Of a stretch of DNA of 64,000 nucleotides, positions 36,225-46,817 are shown piece after piece. The stretch comes from Geminocystis sp. NIES-3709 (GTDB taxonomy: Bacteria; Cyanobacteriota; Cyanobacteriia; Cyanobacteriales; Cyanobacteriaceae): NCBI RefSeq assembly GCF_001548115.1, contig NZ_AP014821.1:3661262-3725261 (forward strand). The letters run 5' to 3'. How positions within the stretch are numbered: the first letter of the stretch is position 1; each line of letters begins with the position of its first letter. The position numbers were made by a program, and so were the translations under genes. The notes beneath the pieces are model-generated. The model was not told the origin of the DNA, made no database searches, and saw only the letters and a list, made by a program, of their open reading frames with translations.

Positions 36225-37553
36225 ATGTCCCAAGTATCAAGACGTAAATTTATCTTCACCGCCGGAGTCACCGCAGTTGGTAGCGCCATTCTTCATGGTT
36301 GTACTAGCGGAGGAAATAATCAAACCACTACAGAAAACAATACCCCTGATACTACAACAACTCCTGTTTCTGGGGATGGTCCTGAAGTTACCACTGCTAA
36401 GTTAGGTTTTATTGCTTTAACTGATTCCGCACCTTTAATTATTGCCAAAGAAAAGGGATTTTTTGATAAATATGGCATGACGGGAGTAGAAATATTAAAA
36501 CAAGCATCATGGCCTGTTACTAGAGATAATATTGAATTGGGTTCGGCTGGTGGAGGTATTGATGGAGCACATATTCTTTCTCCCATGCCTTACTTGATGA
36601 CATTAGGTACTATTACCAAAAGTAAACAACCCTTGCCAATGTATCTCTTAGCTAGATTAAACGTCAATGGCCAAGCTATATCTGTGAGTAACACCTATAA
36701 AGATTTAAAAGTAGGACTGGATAGTTCTCCTCTCAAAGATACTTTTGCTAAAGCCAAAGCCGATGGTAAAGAGGTAAAGTGTGCCGTAACATTTCCCGGT
36801 GGTACTCATGATTTATGGATGCGTTATTGGTTAGCCGCTGGTGGCATTGATCCCAATAAAGATGTATCTGTTATTCCTGTACCTCCTCCGCAAATGGTAG
36901 CAAATATGAAAGTAGGTAACATGGAGGCTTTCTGTGTAGGTGAACCTTGGAATGCTCAATTAGTAAATCAAGACATTGGTTTTAGTGCATTAGTTACAGG
37001 TGAATTATGGAAAGATCATCCAGAAAAAGCTCTTAGCTTAAGAAAAGATTGGGTTGACACTAATCCTAAAGCTGCCAAAGCCTTATTAATGGCAGTATTA
37101 GAAGCTCAACAATGGTGTGATAAGCCTGAAAATATTGAAGAAATGTGTACGATCGTATCTCAAGATAAATGGTTTAAAGTGCCTGTTGATGATATTATCG
37201 GACGTTCTAAAGGCACGATCGACTTTGGCAATGGTAGAGTAGAAGAAAACTTCCCTCAAGCGATGAAATTTTGGAAAGATAACGCTTCCTATCCCTTCAA
37301 GAGTCACGATTTATGGTTTTTAACAGAAGATATTCGTTGGGGTTATATTCCTGCCGATACGGATACAAAAGCCCTTGTTGATCAAGTTAACCGTGAAGAT
37401 TTATGGAAAGAAGCCGCTAAAGCCTTAAGTGTGCCAGAAGCTGAAATTCCTACAAGTACATCTCGTGGAGTTGAAACTTTCTTTGATGGTACAAAATTTG
37501 ATCCTGAAAATCCTCAAGCCTATTTGGATGGATTAAAAATTAAAAAAATTTAG
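36225..37553 (+). CDS. nrtA: Nitrate ABC transporter, substrate-binding lipoprotein NrtA
   Basis: The 442-residue protein is the periplasmic nitrate/nitrite-binding component. It has an SRRKF twin-arginine-like start and a lipobox ending at Cys26 (AILHGC), then a Thr/Asn-rich linker and the NrtA/SsuA-type binding domain (from LGFIALTDSAPLI). WMRYWLAAGGIDP and VGEPWNAQ are shared with the C-terminal half of NrtC in this operon. It heads nrtABCD. Nitrate and nitrite specificity is by family. Confidence 0.95.
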   Translation: MSQVSRRKFIFTAGVTAVGSAILHGCTSGGNNQTTTENNTPDTTTTPVSGDGPEVTTAKLGFIALTDSAPLIIAKEKGFFDKYGMTGVEILKQASWPVTRDNIELGSAGGGIDGAHILSPMPYLMTLGTITKSKQPLPMYLLARLNVNGQAISVSNTYKDLKVGLDSSPLKDTFAKAKADGKEVKCAVTFPGGTHDLWMRYWLAAGGIDPNKDVSVIPVPPPQMVANMKVGNMEAFCVGEPWNAQLVNQDIGFSALVTGELWKDHPEKALSLRKDWVDTNPKAAKALLMAVLEAQQWCDKPENIEEMCTIVSQDKWFKVPVDDIIGRSKGTIDFGNGRVEENFPQAMKFWKDNASYPFKSHDLWFLTEDIRWGYIPADTDTKALVDQVNREDLWKEAAKALSVPEAEIPTSTSRGVETFFDGTKFDPENPQAYLDGLKIKKI

Positions 37554-37712
37554 GAAAATAAACTATTATAAAGGTTAAATAATTATTGTAAAATTCTGAC
37601 AAAAACATAAAAATATAAAGTTTTTTCTCAATATTTTTAACCTAATATAGTCTAAATAAATTTTTAGCTTCATTATTTTATAAACTATCAATTATTTTTA
37701 TTAATTAAAATC

Positions 37713-38549
37713 ATGACTGCAAGACTTCAAAAAACCTCTAAAGATTCCAATATTTTAAACTCTATTCTTTATTCTCAAAATCTTAGAAAGGTTGTTGCTC
37801 CTCTTATTGCTTTGTTTGTTATATTGGCAATTTGGCAAATTTTATGCTCAGGAGAAAAGCCCAATTTACCGTCTCCGATTACTGTCATCAAAGATACTTG
37901 GGATCCCTATATTATCAATCCATTTTTTCACAATGGTGGTACGGATGTTGGGTTATTTTGGCAACTTTTAGCCAGTTTAAAAAGAGTTGCGATCGGGTTT
38001 TCTTTAGCCACAGTAGTGGGCATTGCATTAGGAATTTTAATCGGTGCAAATCGCCTAGTTTATCAGGCTTTAGATCCTATTTTTCAGGTATTAAGAACGA
38101 TTCCTCCTTTAGCTTGGTTGCCTATATCCCTAGCCGCTTTAAGACAAGCTGATCCTTCTGCTATTTTCGTTATTTTTATTACAGCAATCTGGCCTATTAT
38201 CATTAATACAACAGTAGGAGTTCAACAAATTCCCCAAGATTATAATAACGTTTCTAGGGTGTTAAAACTGACAAAAATTGAGTACTTTTTTAACATCTTA
38301 TTTCCTTCCACAGTTCCCTATATTTTCACAGGTTTAAAAATTGGTATTGGTTTATCTTGGTTAGCAATTATTGCCGCTGAAATGTTAGTGGGCGGTGTGG
38401 GTATTGGTTTCTTTATTTGGGATGCTTATAATAGCTCCGAAATGAGTCAAATTATTCTTGCTTTAATCTATGTAGGAATTATCGGTTTATTGTTAGATAG
38501 ATTAGTTAGTTTTGTTGCTACTTTAGTTGTACCTGAAGAACAAAAATAA
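37713..38549 (+). CDS. nrtB: Nitrate ABC transporter permease NrtB
   Basis: The 278-residue permease has about six membrane helices and the conserved cytoplasmic loop (DYNNVSRVLKLTKIEYFFNILFP). It forms the dimeric channel with NrtC and NrtD. It is 159 bp after nrtA and just 34 bp before the chosen start of nrtC. The C-terminus (VPEEQK) is short, as expected. Confidence 0.95.
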   Translation: MTARLQKTSKDSNILNSILYSQNLRKVVAPLIALFVILAIWQILCSGEKPNLPSPITVIKDTWDPYIINPFFHNGGTDVGLFWQLLASLKRVAIGFSLATVVGIALGILIGANRLVYQALDPIFQVLRTIPPLAWLPISLAALRQADPSAIFVIFITAIWPIIINTTVGVQQIPQDYNNVSRVLKLTKIEYFFNILFPSTVPYIFTGLKIGIGLSWLAIIAAEMLVGGVGIGFFIWDAYNSSEMSQIILALIYVGIIGLLLDRLVSFVATLVVPEEQK

Positions 38550-38583
38550 GTTCTTAATTCCTAATTTTTTACTACTTATTACT

Positions 38584-40590
38584 ATGCAAAATTTTATTGA
38601 AATTGATCACGTTGATAAAATTTTCCCCCTCGCCAATGGGGGAGAATATATAGCTTTACGCAATATTAATTTGAAAATTGATCAAGGAGAATTTATTTCT
38701 TTGATTGGTCATTCTGGTTGTGGTAAATCGACTCTTTTAAATATGGTTGCTGGTTTGTCTAATGCAACTCATGGCGGTGTTATTCTCGAAGGTAGAGAGG
38801 TAACTGAACCTGGCCCTGATCGAATGGTAGTATTTCAAAACTATTCTTTATTACCTTGGTTGACAGTAAGACAAAACATCGCTTTAGCCGTTAATAGGGT
38901 GATGAATCACTATCCCGAAGCGGAAAGAAAAGCCATCGTTGACGAAAATATCTCTATTGTTGGCTTAAAACACGCTGCCAATAAGAAACCGGGACAACTT
39001 TCAGGAGGCATGAAACAAAGAGTGGCGATCGCTCGGGCTTTAGCTACAAAACCAAAAGTACTACTTTTAGATGAACCTTTTGGAGCATTAGATGCTTTAA
39101 CTAGAGGTAATTTACAAGAAAATTTGATGCGTATTGTTCAAGAAAATCAAGTTACTTGTATTATGGTTACTCATGATGTGGATGAAGCCTTATTATTGTC
39201 CGATCGCATCGTTATGTTAACCACAGGGCCAGAGGCTCATATTGGACAAATATTAGAAGTTCCCATCCCCCGTCCACGACAACGATTAGAAGTAGTTAAT
39301 CACCCCAGTTACTACGCTCTGCGTAACGAAATGGTTTACTTCCTCAATCAACAAAAACGCTCTAAAAAAGTTGGTCAAATCACTGTTGGAAAAGAAGTTG
39401 TCGCCGGTAATGGTTTGGAGAAAATTAACCTCGATATTGGTTTTATCCCTTTAACAGACTGTGCGCCTTTAGTGGTAGCCAAAGAAAAAGGATTTTTCGC
39501 TAAACATGGCTTAGAGCAAGTGAACCTAGTCCGTGAACCGTCATGGCAAGAATTGGCTAGAGGTATCGCTGATAAACGATTGGATGCGGCACAAATGGTG
39601 GCAGGAATGCCTTTAAGTATGACTTTAGGAGCAGGAGATAAGCCTTCTATTCCCATGATTACCTCAATGATACTAAGTCGTAATGGTAACGCTATTACTT
39701 TGTCAAAAAAATTCCAAGAAATGGGAGTTACTAACCTTTCTGAATTGAAAGAAGCGATCTTAAAAACTCCTGATGCAGTCCACACTTTTGGCATTGTACA
39801 TCCAGCATCCATGCACAATTTACTATTGCGTTACTGGTTAGCTTCAGGAGGTATTGATCCCGATGAAGATGTTAATTTAATGGTAATTCCACCTCCTCAG
39901 ATGGTGGCAAATCTTAAAGCTGATCACATTGATGGTTATTGTGTGGGAGAACCTTGGAATGCTCGAACAGTACAAGAAGATTTAGGCTTTGTAATTGCTA
40001 CGGATTTGGATATTTGGCCAGGCCATCCCGAAAAAGTTTTAGGAGTAAGAGAAGATTGGTTAGAAAAACATCCTCAAACCCATATAGCTTTAGTTAAGGC
40101 ATTGATTGAGGCTTGTGAATATTGCGACGATCGACGTAACCGAGAAGAAATTGTGGAGTTACTCACTAAACCCGAATATCTAAATATGTCTGCCAAATAT
40201 ATCCGCCCCGGATTTATTGATGACTATAATTACGGCACAAAAACCGAGTCTTTACTAAGATTTAATCAGTTTTTTGTGGATGGTGCTAGTTACCCGTCAA
40301 GAGTTGAAGCATTATGGATTTTAACTCAGTTAGCTAGATGGGGTTATACTCCTTTTCCTCGTAATTGGATAGAAATAGTCGAAAGAGTACGCCGTCCAGA
40401 TTTATTTGGTGAGGCTTGTAGGCAATTAGGTTTATCTGATATTGACAGCGAACGTCATAACTTACAATTGTTCGACAAAATGGTGTTTAATCCTGATGAT
40501 CCCGTTGGGTATTTAGAAAGATTAACGATTCGTCGTGATTACAAAGTTTCAGAGATATTAATTGATAATTTTAATGTTGTCAATAAATAG
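38584..40590 (+). CDS. nrtC: Nitrate ABC transporter ATPase NrtC with NrtA-like domain
   Basis: The 668-residue protein joins an ABC ATPase (residues about 1-260; Walker [10 protein letters not shown], signature QLSGGMKQR, Walker [12 protein letters not shown]) to an NrtA-like binding domain (about 280-665; [20 protein letters not shown]). In known NrtC proteins the C-terminal domain senses cytoplasmic nitrate and mediates ammonium inhibition. The frame is open upstream to 38527, overlapping nrtB, but the ATG at 38584 gives the normal NrtC start, [10 protein letters not shown]. Confidence 0.95.
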   Translation: MQNFIEIDHVDKIFPLANGGEYIALRNINLKIDQGEFISLIGHSGCGKSTLLNMVAGLSNATHGGVILEGREVTEPGPDRMVVFQNYSLLPWLTVRQNIALAVNRVMNHYPEAERKAIVDENISIVGLKHAANKKPGQLSGGMKQRVAIARALATKPKVLLLDEPFGALDALTRGNLQENLMRIVQENQVTCIMVTHDVDEALLLSDRIVMLTTGPEAHIGQILEVPIPRPRQRLEVVNHPSYYALRNEMVYFLNQQKRSKKVGQITVGKEVVAGNGLEKINLDIGFIPLTDCAPLVVAKEKGFFAKHGLEQVNLVREPSWQELARGIADKRLDAAQMVAGMPLSMTLGAGDKPSIPMITSMILSRNGNAITLSKKFQEMGVTNLSELKEAILKTPDAVHTFGIVHPASMHNLLLRYWLASGGIDPDEDVNLMVIPPPQMVANLKADHIDGYCVGEPWNARTVQEDLGFVIATDLDIWPGHPEKVLGVREDWLEKHPQTHIALVKALIEACEYCDDRRNREEIVELLTKPEYLNMSAKYIRPGFIDDYNYGTKTESLLRFNQFFVDGASYPSRVEALWILTQLARWGYTPFPRNWIEIVERVRRPDLFGEACRQLGLSDIDSERHNLQLFDKMVFNPDDPVGYLERLTIRRDYKVSEILIDNFNVVNK

Positions 40591-40702
40591 CACCTTACCC
40601 CAATTCTGGGGAAAAGATAGAATAAAAGTTCCCAAGTATGGGGATTTAGTGGCTTTATTGAGAAACTGAATTTACGGTTTATTAACAAATATAGTAAAGA
40701 TT

Positions 40703-41701
40703 ATGCAAACTTTAATGAATACAGAAAATAGCACTAGTACTTTAGAAAAAACTGATTTTTTAACTATTCAAAAAGTATCAAAGGTTTATTCCACAGCCAA
40801 TGGTGATTATACAGTTTTAGATAATGTTAATTTAACCGTTAAAGAAGGTGAATTTATCTGTGTTATTGGTCACTCCGGTTGTGGTAAATCTACCTTATTA
40901 AACATGATTTCTGGTTTTAATCAACCCACCACTGGGACAGTTAAACTTAAAGATAAAATTATCGCAGAACCCGGACCCGATCGTATGATGGTATTTCAAA
41001 ATTACTGTCTGTTACCTTGGAAAACTGCTTTTGATAATGTTTATCTTGCCGTTAGTGCCGTTTATCCGAATAAAAATAAACAAGAAAAACTAGCCCTTGT
41101 AGAAGAACATTTAGCGATGGTGGGTTTAACAGAAGCCGCTAAAAAGAAACCGAACCAATTATCTGGAGGTATGAAACAAAGAGTAGCTATTGCTCGTGCT
41201 TTGGCAATTCGTCCTGAAGTATTGATTTTAGATGAACCTTTTGGCGCACTGGATGCTATTACTAAAGAAGAATTACAAGAGGAATTATTAGAAATTTGGC
41301 GCAACCATCAATTAACCGTCATGATGATTACCCATGATATAGATGAAGCCTTGTTTTTAGCCGATCGACTTGTTATGATGACCAATGGCCCTAGTGCAAA
41401 AATTGGCGAAGTTCTTGATATTCCCTTTTCTCGTCCTCGTAATCGGGCGCAAATTACTGAAGATCCTCGTTACTATGAATTGCGTAACTATGCTTTAGAT
41501 TTCTTATTTCATCGTCATGCTCATTCTGAAGATCCCACCGATGATGTTATGCAACCTGAAATCAAGAATAATAAGTTAAAAATTGCAGGTATTATTGGCG
41601 GTTTAGTGGCGGCTACGATCGCCGGCTTTACCCTATTTCAATCTTTTAACGGGAATAATGGACAATCACCTACTACAAACACAGAACAGATTAGTAATTA
41701 A
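40703..41701 (+). CDS. nrtD: Nitrate ABC transporter ATPase NrtD
   Basis: The 332-residue protein is the second ATPase of the transporter, with Walker [10 protein letters not shown], signature QLSGGMKQR and Walker [12 protein letters not shown]. It pairs with NrtC. After the usual ATPase (ending about residue 275) there is an extra tail with a predicted membrane helix (about 292-310, IAGIIGGLVAATIAGFTLF) and a polar end. A helix there is unusual for an ABC ATPase. Narrow context: no narB or nirA follows in this window. Confidence 0.95.
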   Translation: MQTLMNTENSTSTLEKTDFLTIQKVSKVYSTANGDYTVLDNVNLTVKEGEFICVIGHSGCGKSTLLNMISGFNQPTTGTVKLKDKIIAEPGPDRMMVFQNYCLLPWKTAFDNVYLAVSAVYPNKNKQEKLALVEEHLAMVGLTEAAKKKPNQLSGGMKQRVAIARALAIRPEVLILDEPFGALDAITKEELQEELLEIWRNHQLTVMMITHDIDEALFLADRLVMMTNGPSAKIGEVLDIPFSRPRNRAQITEDPRYYELRNYALDFLFHRHAHSEDPTDDVMQPEIKNNKLKIAGIIGGLVAATIAGFTLFQSFNGNNGQSPTTNTEQISN

Positions 41702-42005
41702 CCTGAGTTCGAGAAAAAATCCTTGATGTAGGTAGGCTTTAGGTTTTAGGTTTTAGGTTCTAAAAATACCAAATCTGATTGAATTATTTCATTAAATTAA
41801 TCTAAGTAAAATCAATTATTAACAGTTTTTCATCAATTATTTACCTAATACCTTGCTATTATCCATACATTTTGCATCGAACTGAGGTAGTAATTAGAGT
41901 CTGGTGTGCCAATTTTTTATCTTGTCTATTCATTACTGAGAAATAATAAATAACGGTTTATGATAAAACAAAACTATAAAAAACAAAAATAGTCAAGTTT
42001 TAGTC
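41702..42005. other. Spacer with TAGGTTT heptamer repeats
   Basis: GTAGGTAGGCTTTAGG, then TTTTAGG units (41729-41760), follow nrtD. The rest, including a further CCTAATACC near 41842, has no gene. A promoter for aas is likely but not resolved. Confidence 0.5.
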
Positions 42006-43925
42006 ATGAATCAAGTTATTAATAATCAGTATTTTCAGCTCAATTCTCTGGGTGAAATGTGGGATTTGGTAGTGTCACAGTTTGGAGATATTATTGCTTT
42101 ATCAGATCCTCACAGTCAAACCCCTGTAGAGTTAAGTTATCGAGAAGTCGATCGAAATATTAAACAATTTGCCGCAGGTTTACAATCTTTAGCCATAGAA
42201 TCAGGGGAAAAAATCGCCCTGTTTGCAGATAATAGTCCTCGTTGGTTAATAGCAGATCAAGGTATAATTCGTAATGGTTGTGTTGATGCCGTTCGATCTT
42301 CCCAAGCCGATCGAGAAGAATTATTATATATTTTAGGTCATAGTGATAGTACTGTCCTCGTCATCGAAAATTTAACTATCCTGAAAAAGTTACAACCCGA
42401 ATTAAGTCAATTTAATTTAAAATCAATTATTTTACTCTCTGATGAAGCCATAGAAACCGAATTTTCTCAACCTATCTACAATTTTGAGCAATTTATGGTT
42501 TTAGGGAAAAATCATACTTTTACTCCCGTGTCTAAAAATCTCGATGATTTAGCAACTTTAATCTATACATCAGGTACGACAGGACAACCAAAAGGCGTTA
42601 TGTTAAGTCATGGTAACTTATTACATCAAGTACGCTATTTAGAAACTGTCATTAAACCCTTACCCGGCGATCGTATTTTAAGTATTTTACCAAGTTGGCA
42701 CTCTTACGAAAGAGCAGCTGAGTATTTTTTACTCTCAAGGGGTACAACCTTAATTTATACTAATATTCGGTATTTTAAAGCAGATTTAAAAGAATATCGC
42801 CCTCATTTTATGGTAGGAGTACCTCGCTTATGGGAATCTATTTATGAAGGTATCCAAAAACAATTCCGAGATGGCAGTAAAACTCAACAAAAACTCGTCT
42901 TCTTCTTCCTCTCAATGTCAGAAAAATATCTGGAGGCGACAAGGATTTCAAAAGGTTTAACCCTCGATAATCTTAATCCTTCTCCCCTAGAAAAAATTAC
43001 TGCCCAAGTTACAGCATTATTATTTTTACCTCTGCACAAATTGGGGGATAAATTAGTGTATCAAAAAGTACGAGACGGCGTTGGCAGTTGTGTTAAAACG
43101 TGGATTAGTGGAGGTGGTTCATTACCTAAACATATTGATAATTTCTTTCAAATTGTAGGTATTTCTCTAATTGTTGGCTATGGCTTAACGGAAACTTCTC
43201 CCGTCACCAATGCCAGAAGATTTGATCGTAATATTGTTGGTGCATCAGGACAACCTATCCCTGAAACAGAAATTAAAATTATTGATTTAGAAACCAAAGA
43301 AACTCTACCTCAAGGCAAAATTGGCTTAGTTTATATTCGTGGTAGTCAGGTGATGCAAGGTTACTATAAAAACCCTTCTGCTACGGCTAAAGCCATTGAT
43401 AGTGACGGTTGGTTTGATAGTGGGGATTTGGGCTGGGTAACACCTGAAAATGATTTAGTAATTACAGGGAGAGCAAAAGATACGATCGTACTAAGTAACG
43501 GTGAAAATATTGAACCTCAACCCTTGGAAGATGCCTGTGTTCGTAGTCCTTACATTGATCAAATTATGGTAGTAGGACAAGATCAAAAATACTTAGGAGC
43601 TTTAATTGTACCAAATTTAGATGCTTTGCGAAAATGGACACAATCTCAAAATTTGAGTTTAACTTTTCCTGATGTTTCTGCTGATTTATCTATGATCGAA
43701 AATAGTGATCTTTACGCCAAAGAGGTTATAAGCCTTTATAAACAAGAGTTAAATCGAGAGGTCAAAAATAGAGCAGGATACCGTCCAGACGATCGTATCA
43801 GTGTTTTTAAGTTCATTGTAGAGCCTTTTTCCATGGACAATGGTATGATGACTCAAACCCTAAAAATTAAACGCCCTGTCATAACAAGTCATTATCAGGA
43901 TATGATTAATTCGATGTTCCTTTAA
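42006..43925 (+). CDS. aas: Acyl-ACP synthetase / long-chain fatty acid CoA ligase
   Basis: The 639-residue protein is an AMP-forming synthetase of the FadD/Aas class that reactivates free fatty acids to acyl-ACP in cyanobacteria. It has the P-loop TLIYTSGTTGQPKGVML, the motif VGYGLTETSP, the hinge DSGDLGW and ITGRAKDTIV, and the catalytic Lys near the end. The length matches cyanobacterial Aas (such as Slr1609 by family). A single-gene unit is likely; the role in recycling membrane lipids is established for this family. Confidence 0.9.
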   Translation: MNQVINNQYFQLNSLGEMWDLVVSQFGDIIALSDPHSQTPVELSYREVDRNIKQFAAGLQSLAIESGEKIALFADNSPRWLIADQGIIRNGCVDAVRSSQADREELLYILGHSDSTVLVIENLTILKKLQPELSQFNLKSIILLSDEAIETEFSQPIYNFEQFMVLGKNHTFTPVSKNLDDLATLIYTSGTTGQPKGVMLSHGNLLHQVRYLETVIKPLPGDRILSILPSWHSYERAAEYFLLSRGTTLIYTNIRYFKADLKEYRPHFMVGVPRLWESIYEGIQKQFRDGSKTQQKLVFFFLSMSEKYLEATRISKGLTLDNLNPSPLEKITAQVTALLFLPLHKLGDKLVYQKVRDGVGSCVKTWISGGGSLPKHIDNFFQIVGISLIVGYGLTETSPVTNARRFDRNIVGASGQPIPETEIKIIDLETKETLPQGKIGLVYIRGSQVMQGYYKNPSATAKAIDSDGWFDSGDLGWVTPENDLVITGRAKDTIVLSNGENIEPQPLEDACVRSPYIDQIMVVGQDQKYLGALIVPNLDALRKWTQSQNLSLTFPDVSADLSMIENSDLYAKEVISLYKQELNREVKNRAGYRPDDRISVFKFIVEPFSMDNGMMTQTLKIKRPVITSHYQDMINSMFL

Positions 43926-44094
43926 GAATAAGGAATGACTAATCGATAATTATTAATTATTGAGTCGCAAAGAGAGACTTTTGCTATTCGCCGTGAAATT
44001 TATTTTGCGGTGGGTTATTATTAACACCGAACACTGAAAACCTAAAACAAACTTAACATCTAACACCTTTAAAAGTGGAGAAAATTTATTTACT

Positions 44095-44523
44095 ATGGCA
44101 TCAAAATTAACTTTAAAACGTCCCGTCAATGTGAAAGTAATTGTTACGCCTGCATGGCAAGATGAAGCTCAAAAACAACTACAAGCTCAAATTGCACAAA
44201 TCGATCAACAAATGTTACAGTTAGATCAACAAGGACAAAGTGCGATCGCAGAAATTAGAAAACAAGGCAGTTTACAAGCACCTCAACAAATAGAAAATAT
44301 CCAAGGACAAGTTAATCAGAAAAAAGGAGAAATGTTGCAACAAAAAAGTCAGTTTTTACAACAGATGCAACAGGTTCAATTATTAGAGTTAGGACAAGAA
44401 GTATTTCAAGCGCAAATGGAAAGTTTTTTTGATGTTCAAGAAGGAGATAATTTAGTAGAAAAACTCAATATTGAAATTATTTTAAGAGATGGAGTAATAG
44501 AAGAAATTAGAGGAAAAATTTAG
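44095..44523 (+). CDS. YlqD family protein
   Basis: The 142-residue protein starts KLTLKRPVNVKVIVTPAWQDEA and continues with glutamine-rich coiled-coil helices (about residues 28-105) and ends with a short beta-rich segment (LNIEIILRDGVIEEIRGKI). It matches the YlqD family found in Firmicutes and cyanobacteria. The function of YlqD is not established; no signal or membrane segment is seen. Confidence 0.85.
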   Translation: MASKLTLKRPVNVKVIVTPAWQDEAQKQLQAQIAQIDQQMLQLDQQGQSAIAEIRKQGSLQAPQQIENIQGQVNQKKGEMLQQKSQFLQQMQQVQLLELGQEVFQAQMESFFDVQEGDNLVEKLNIEIILRDGVIEEIRGKI

Positions 44524-44691
44524 GAATTACTTAGGCGGTGCTGAAAAAGTATTTCAACAATGGACAATCAACAATGTACAATTAATTATCAATTGATTTT
44601 GATAGTCTTCTGACTCCCAACAGCAAACTCTACCCTAATTCCTAATACCTTTTTTATCATACTCAAAGTAACAGAACCATAATTTTTTGAT

Positions 44692-45672
44692 TTACTGACT
44701 TGAAGTTATACCTCTGTCTTGTAATTGACGAATAAAGTATTCTTCTAAAGAATCTCTACTTAAATTCATGCTGATTAGTTTAGCAGAAGTATTCTGTAAA
44801 TAGTTTAAAAAACCATCAAGATTACCACTTAATTCACCACTAATAAAATCATTTTCTTTTTTGATATGAGTTAACCATTCTTGAAGTTTATCTTCTTCTG
44901 TTGCTTGTATTACTACATGATAAGTTTCTCTTGTGCCTAAAATCTCGTCTAACGAACCAATATTTAATAACTCTCCTCGTGCTAGAATGGCGATTCGATC
45001 GCAAATTTTTTCCACATCAGATAATACATGAGAATTAAAAAAAATCGTTTTGCCTTGTTCTTTAAGAGATAGTATAATTTGTCTAACTTGATAACGTCCC
45101 ATAGGATCTAAACCAGACATTGGTTCATCAAAAAAAACAATTTCAGGATCATTAATTAAGGCTTGTGCCATACCTATTCTTTGCAACATTCCTTTAGAAT
45201 ATTGTCTTAATTGCTTTTTTTTAGCCGTATTTTTCGCTAAACCAACTAAGTCTAATAACTGTAAAATTTTCTGATTTTGTTGAGACTTAGGAATTTGAAA
45301 TATATCAGCAATAAATCCTAAAAACTCCCAAGCTGTTAAAAAATCATAATAATAAGCATTTTCTGGTAAATAACCAACTCTTTGTTTAACAGTTTTATCT
45401 CCCAAAGGTTTTCCTAATAATAATGCTTTTCCTGAAGTTGGACGAATAATACCAAGCAGAGTTTTTAATAAGGTAGTTTTTCCCGCACCATTAGGTCCTA
45501 ATAATCCAAAAGTCTCTCCCCGATAAACTTTCAATGTACAATCTTTTAAGGAAGGAACTTTAGTATTCATCCAAAAACCTGTGCGATACACTTTACTTAA
45601 TTGATAGGTTTCCACTACCACAGATTTATCAACGGTATCTGTTAAAGAAGGTATGTCAAGACTAGAAATCAT
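44692..45672 (-). CDS. ABC transporter ATP-binding protein (ABC-2 type)
   Basis: The 326-residue ATPase has Walker A GPNGAGKTT, the modified signature QYSKGMLQR, Walker B IVFFDEPMSGLDP and a C-terminal extension typical of drug or polysaccharide exporter ATPases of the CcmA/NatA class. The KGMLQRIGMAQALINDPE segment supports this class. No permease gene is adjacent, so the transported substrate is unknown. The first ATG is used. Confidence 0.88.
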   Translation of the reverse strand: MISSLDIPSLTDTVDKSVVVETYQLSKVYRTGFWMNTKVPSLKDCTLKVYRGETFGLLGPNGAGKTTLLKTLLGIIRPTSGKALLLGKPLGDKTVKQRVGYLPENAYYYDFLTAWEFLGFIADIFQIPKSQQNQKILQLLDLVGLAKNTAKKKQLRQYSKGMLQRIGMAQALINDPEIVFFDEPMSGLDPMGRYQVRQIILSLKEQGKTIFFNSHVLSDVEKICDRIAILARGELLNIGSLDEILGTRETYHVVIQATEEDKLQEWLTHIKKENDFISGELSGNLDGFLNYLQNTSAKLISMNLSRDSLEEYFIRQLQDRGITSSQ

Positions 45673-45875
45673 GGGAATAATTGATAATGGATAATAGATT
45701 ATTATTAACTATTAACGTCTTGTTGGTTTATTTTAGTTCAAGTTACCTTAGATAAGCTAAAACGCATTTAACTTGCATAGTTTAATATTACTAAAAATTG
45801 ACGAACTCTTATTTGTTGCCTCTTGCCTATTCCCTCTCTTTAGTATAATACAAGGTTAAATAGGTTAATAATTTT

Positions 45876-46817
45876 TCAGGAGATTTTATTTGTTTTTTTC
45901 CATGCTTGAATCCCAATTAAAGCTAAAGCAACAATTAAGGGAATGAAAAAATAAACAATGCGATAGGCTATTAATCCTCCTAACATATCTGATGAGGATA
46001 CAGATTGGGGACGTAAATATAACATAATTGTTTCAAATACTCCCAAGCCTCCGGGTACAGTGCTAATTAATCCGGCTGTTAAGGCTATAATATAAATGCC
46101 AAAAAAGCTAATATAAGACATCGCACTATTAACTGGTAATAATAGATATAGTACTCCTGCCGCTAATCCCCAATCTAAAGCGGCGATAATTATTGTACCG
46201 ACAGAAATTTTGGGTTTAGGAAAGGTAATTTCTTCTTCTCCTAAATTGAAAGAGTGTTTGATGGTGACACTGACGATAAAATAGATAATTACAAGGGATA
46301 GAAAAATATAACCTAAAGGATGAATCGACTTAAAGGGTAATTTTATTACACTAGGTAAAGTTAAAGGATCTAATAAGGATACCACTCCACTGATAGTTAA
46401 TAATCCTAACCAAAAAGTTAGGTGAGTGAAAATAATTAATTCTCCTATTTTTATTTTTGAGATACCCCATAAACCATAGTAATGATAACGAATAGCTGTA
46501 CCAGAAAAAGCGGTAAAACCAATAGTATTGCCGACCGCGTAACTAACAAAAGCAGTAAAGGCGATTTTGAAAGGGGATAGTTTTTGGCGAATATGACTAA
46601 ATCCGAGTAAGTCATACCCTGTCATTAATCCATAGCCTAAGATTGTCATAACTAAGGCGACTACTTTATGCCAATGGGGAATATTTTTGAGATATAACCA
46701 CACTGATTCTATACTATCCTTTTTCAGCTCAGACACGATCGCCATTATGGAAATAGAGAATAAAATAATGACGAAAAGAATCGGTATGATTTGACGAAAA
46801 TTTTTAATCATTGTCAT
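45876..46817 (-). CDS. LPG synthase/YbhN-like integral membrane protein
   Basis: The 313-residue protein has about eight membrane helices and matches the lysylphosphatidylglycerol synthase transmembrane (UPF0104/YbhN) family, with SYAVGNTIGFTAFSGTAIRYHYY and TAGLISTVPGGLGVFE motifs. The cytoplasmic aminoacyl-transfer domain of MprF is absent, so it may be a flippase-like or lipid transport protein. Its ATG overlaps the nblS stop by four bases, indicating co-translation with the sensor kinase gene. Confidence 0.85.
   Translation of the reverse strand: MTMIKNFRQIIPILFVIILFSISIMAIVSELKKDSIESVWLYLKNIPHWHKVVALVMTILGYGLMTGYDLLGFSHIRQKLSPFKIAFTAFVSYAVGNTIGFTAFSGTAIRYHYYGLWGISKIKIGELIIFTHLTFWLGLLTISGVVSLLDPLTLPSVIKLPFKSIHPLGYIFLSLVIIYFIVSVTIKHSFNLGEEEITFPKPKISVGTIIIAALDWGLAAGVLYLLLPVNSAMSYISFFGIYIIALTAGLISTVPGGLGVFETIMLYLRPQSVSSSDMLGGLIAYRIVYFFIPLIVALALIGIQAWKKTNKIS

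Noticed and set aside
38527-38583. Earlier nrtC start overlapping nrtB
   Set aside because: The ATG at 38584 gives a normal NrtC N-terminus, while the upstream residues do not match the family.
39375-39818. 147-residue ORF on the minus strand inside nrtC
   Set aside because: It lies entirely antisense to a clear NrtC coding sequence and has no recognisable family features.
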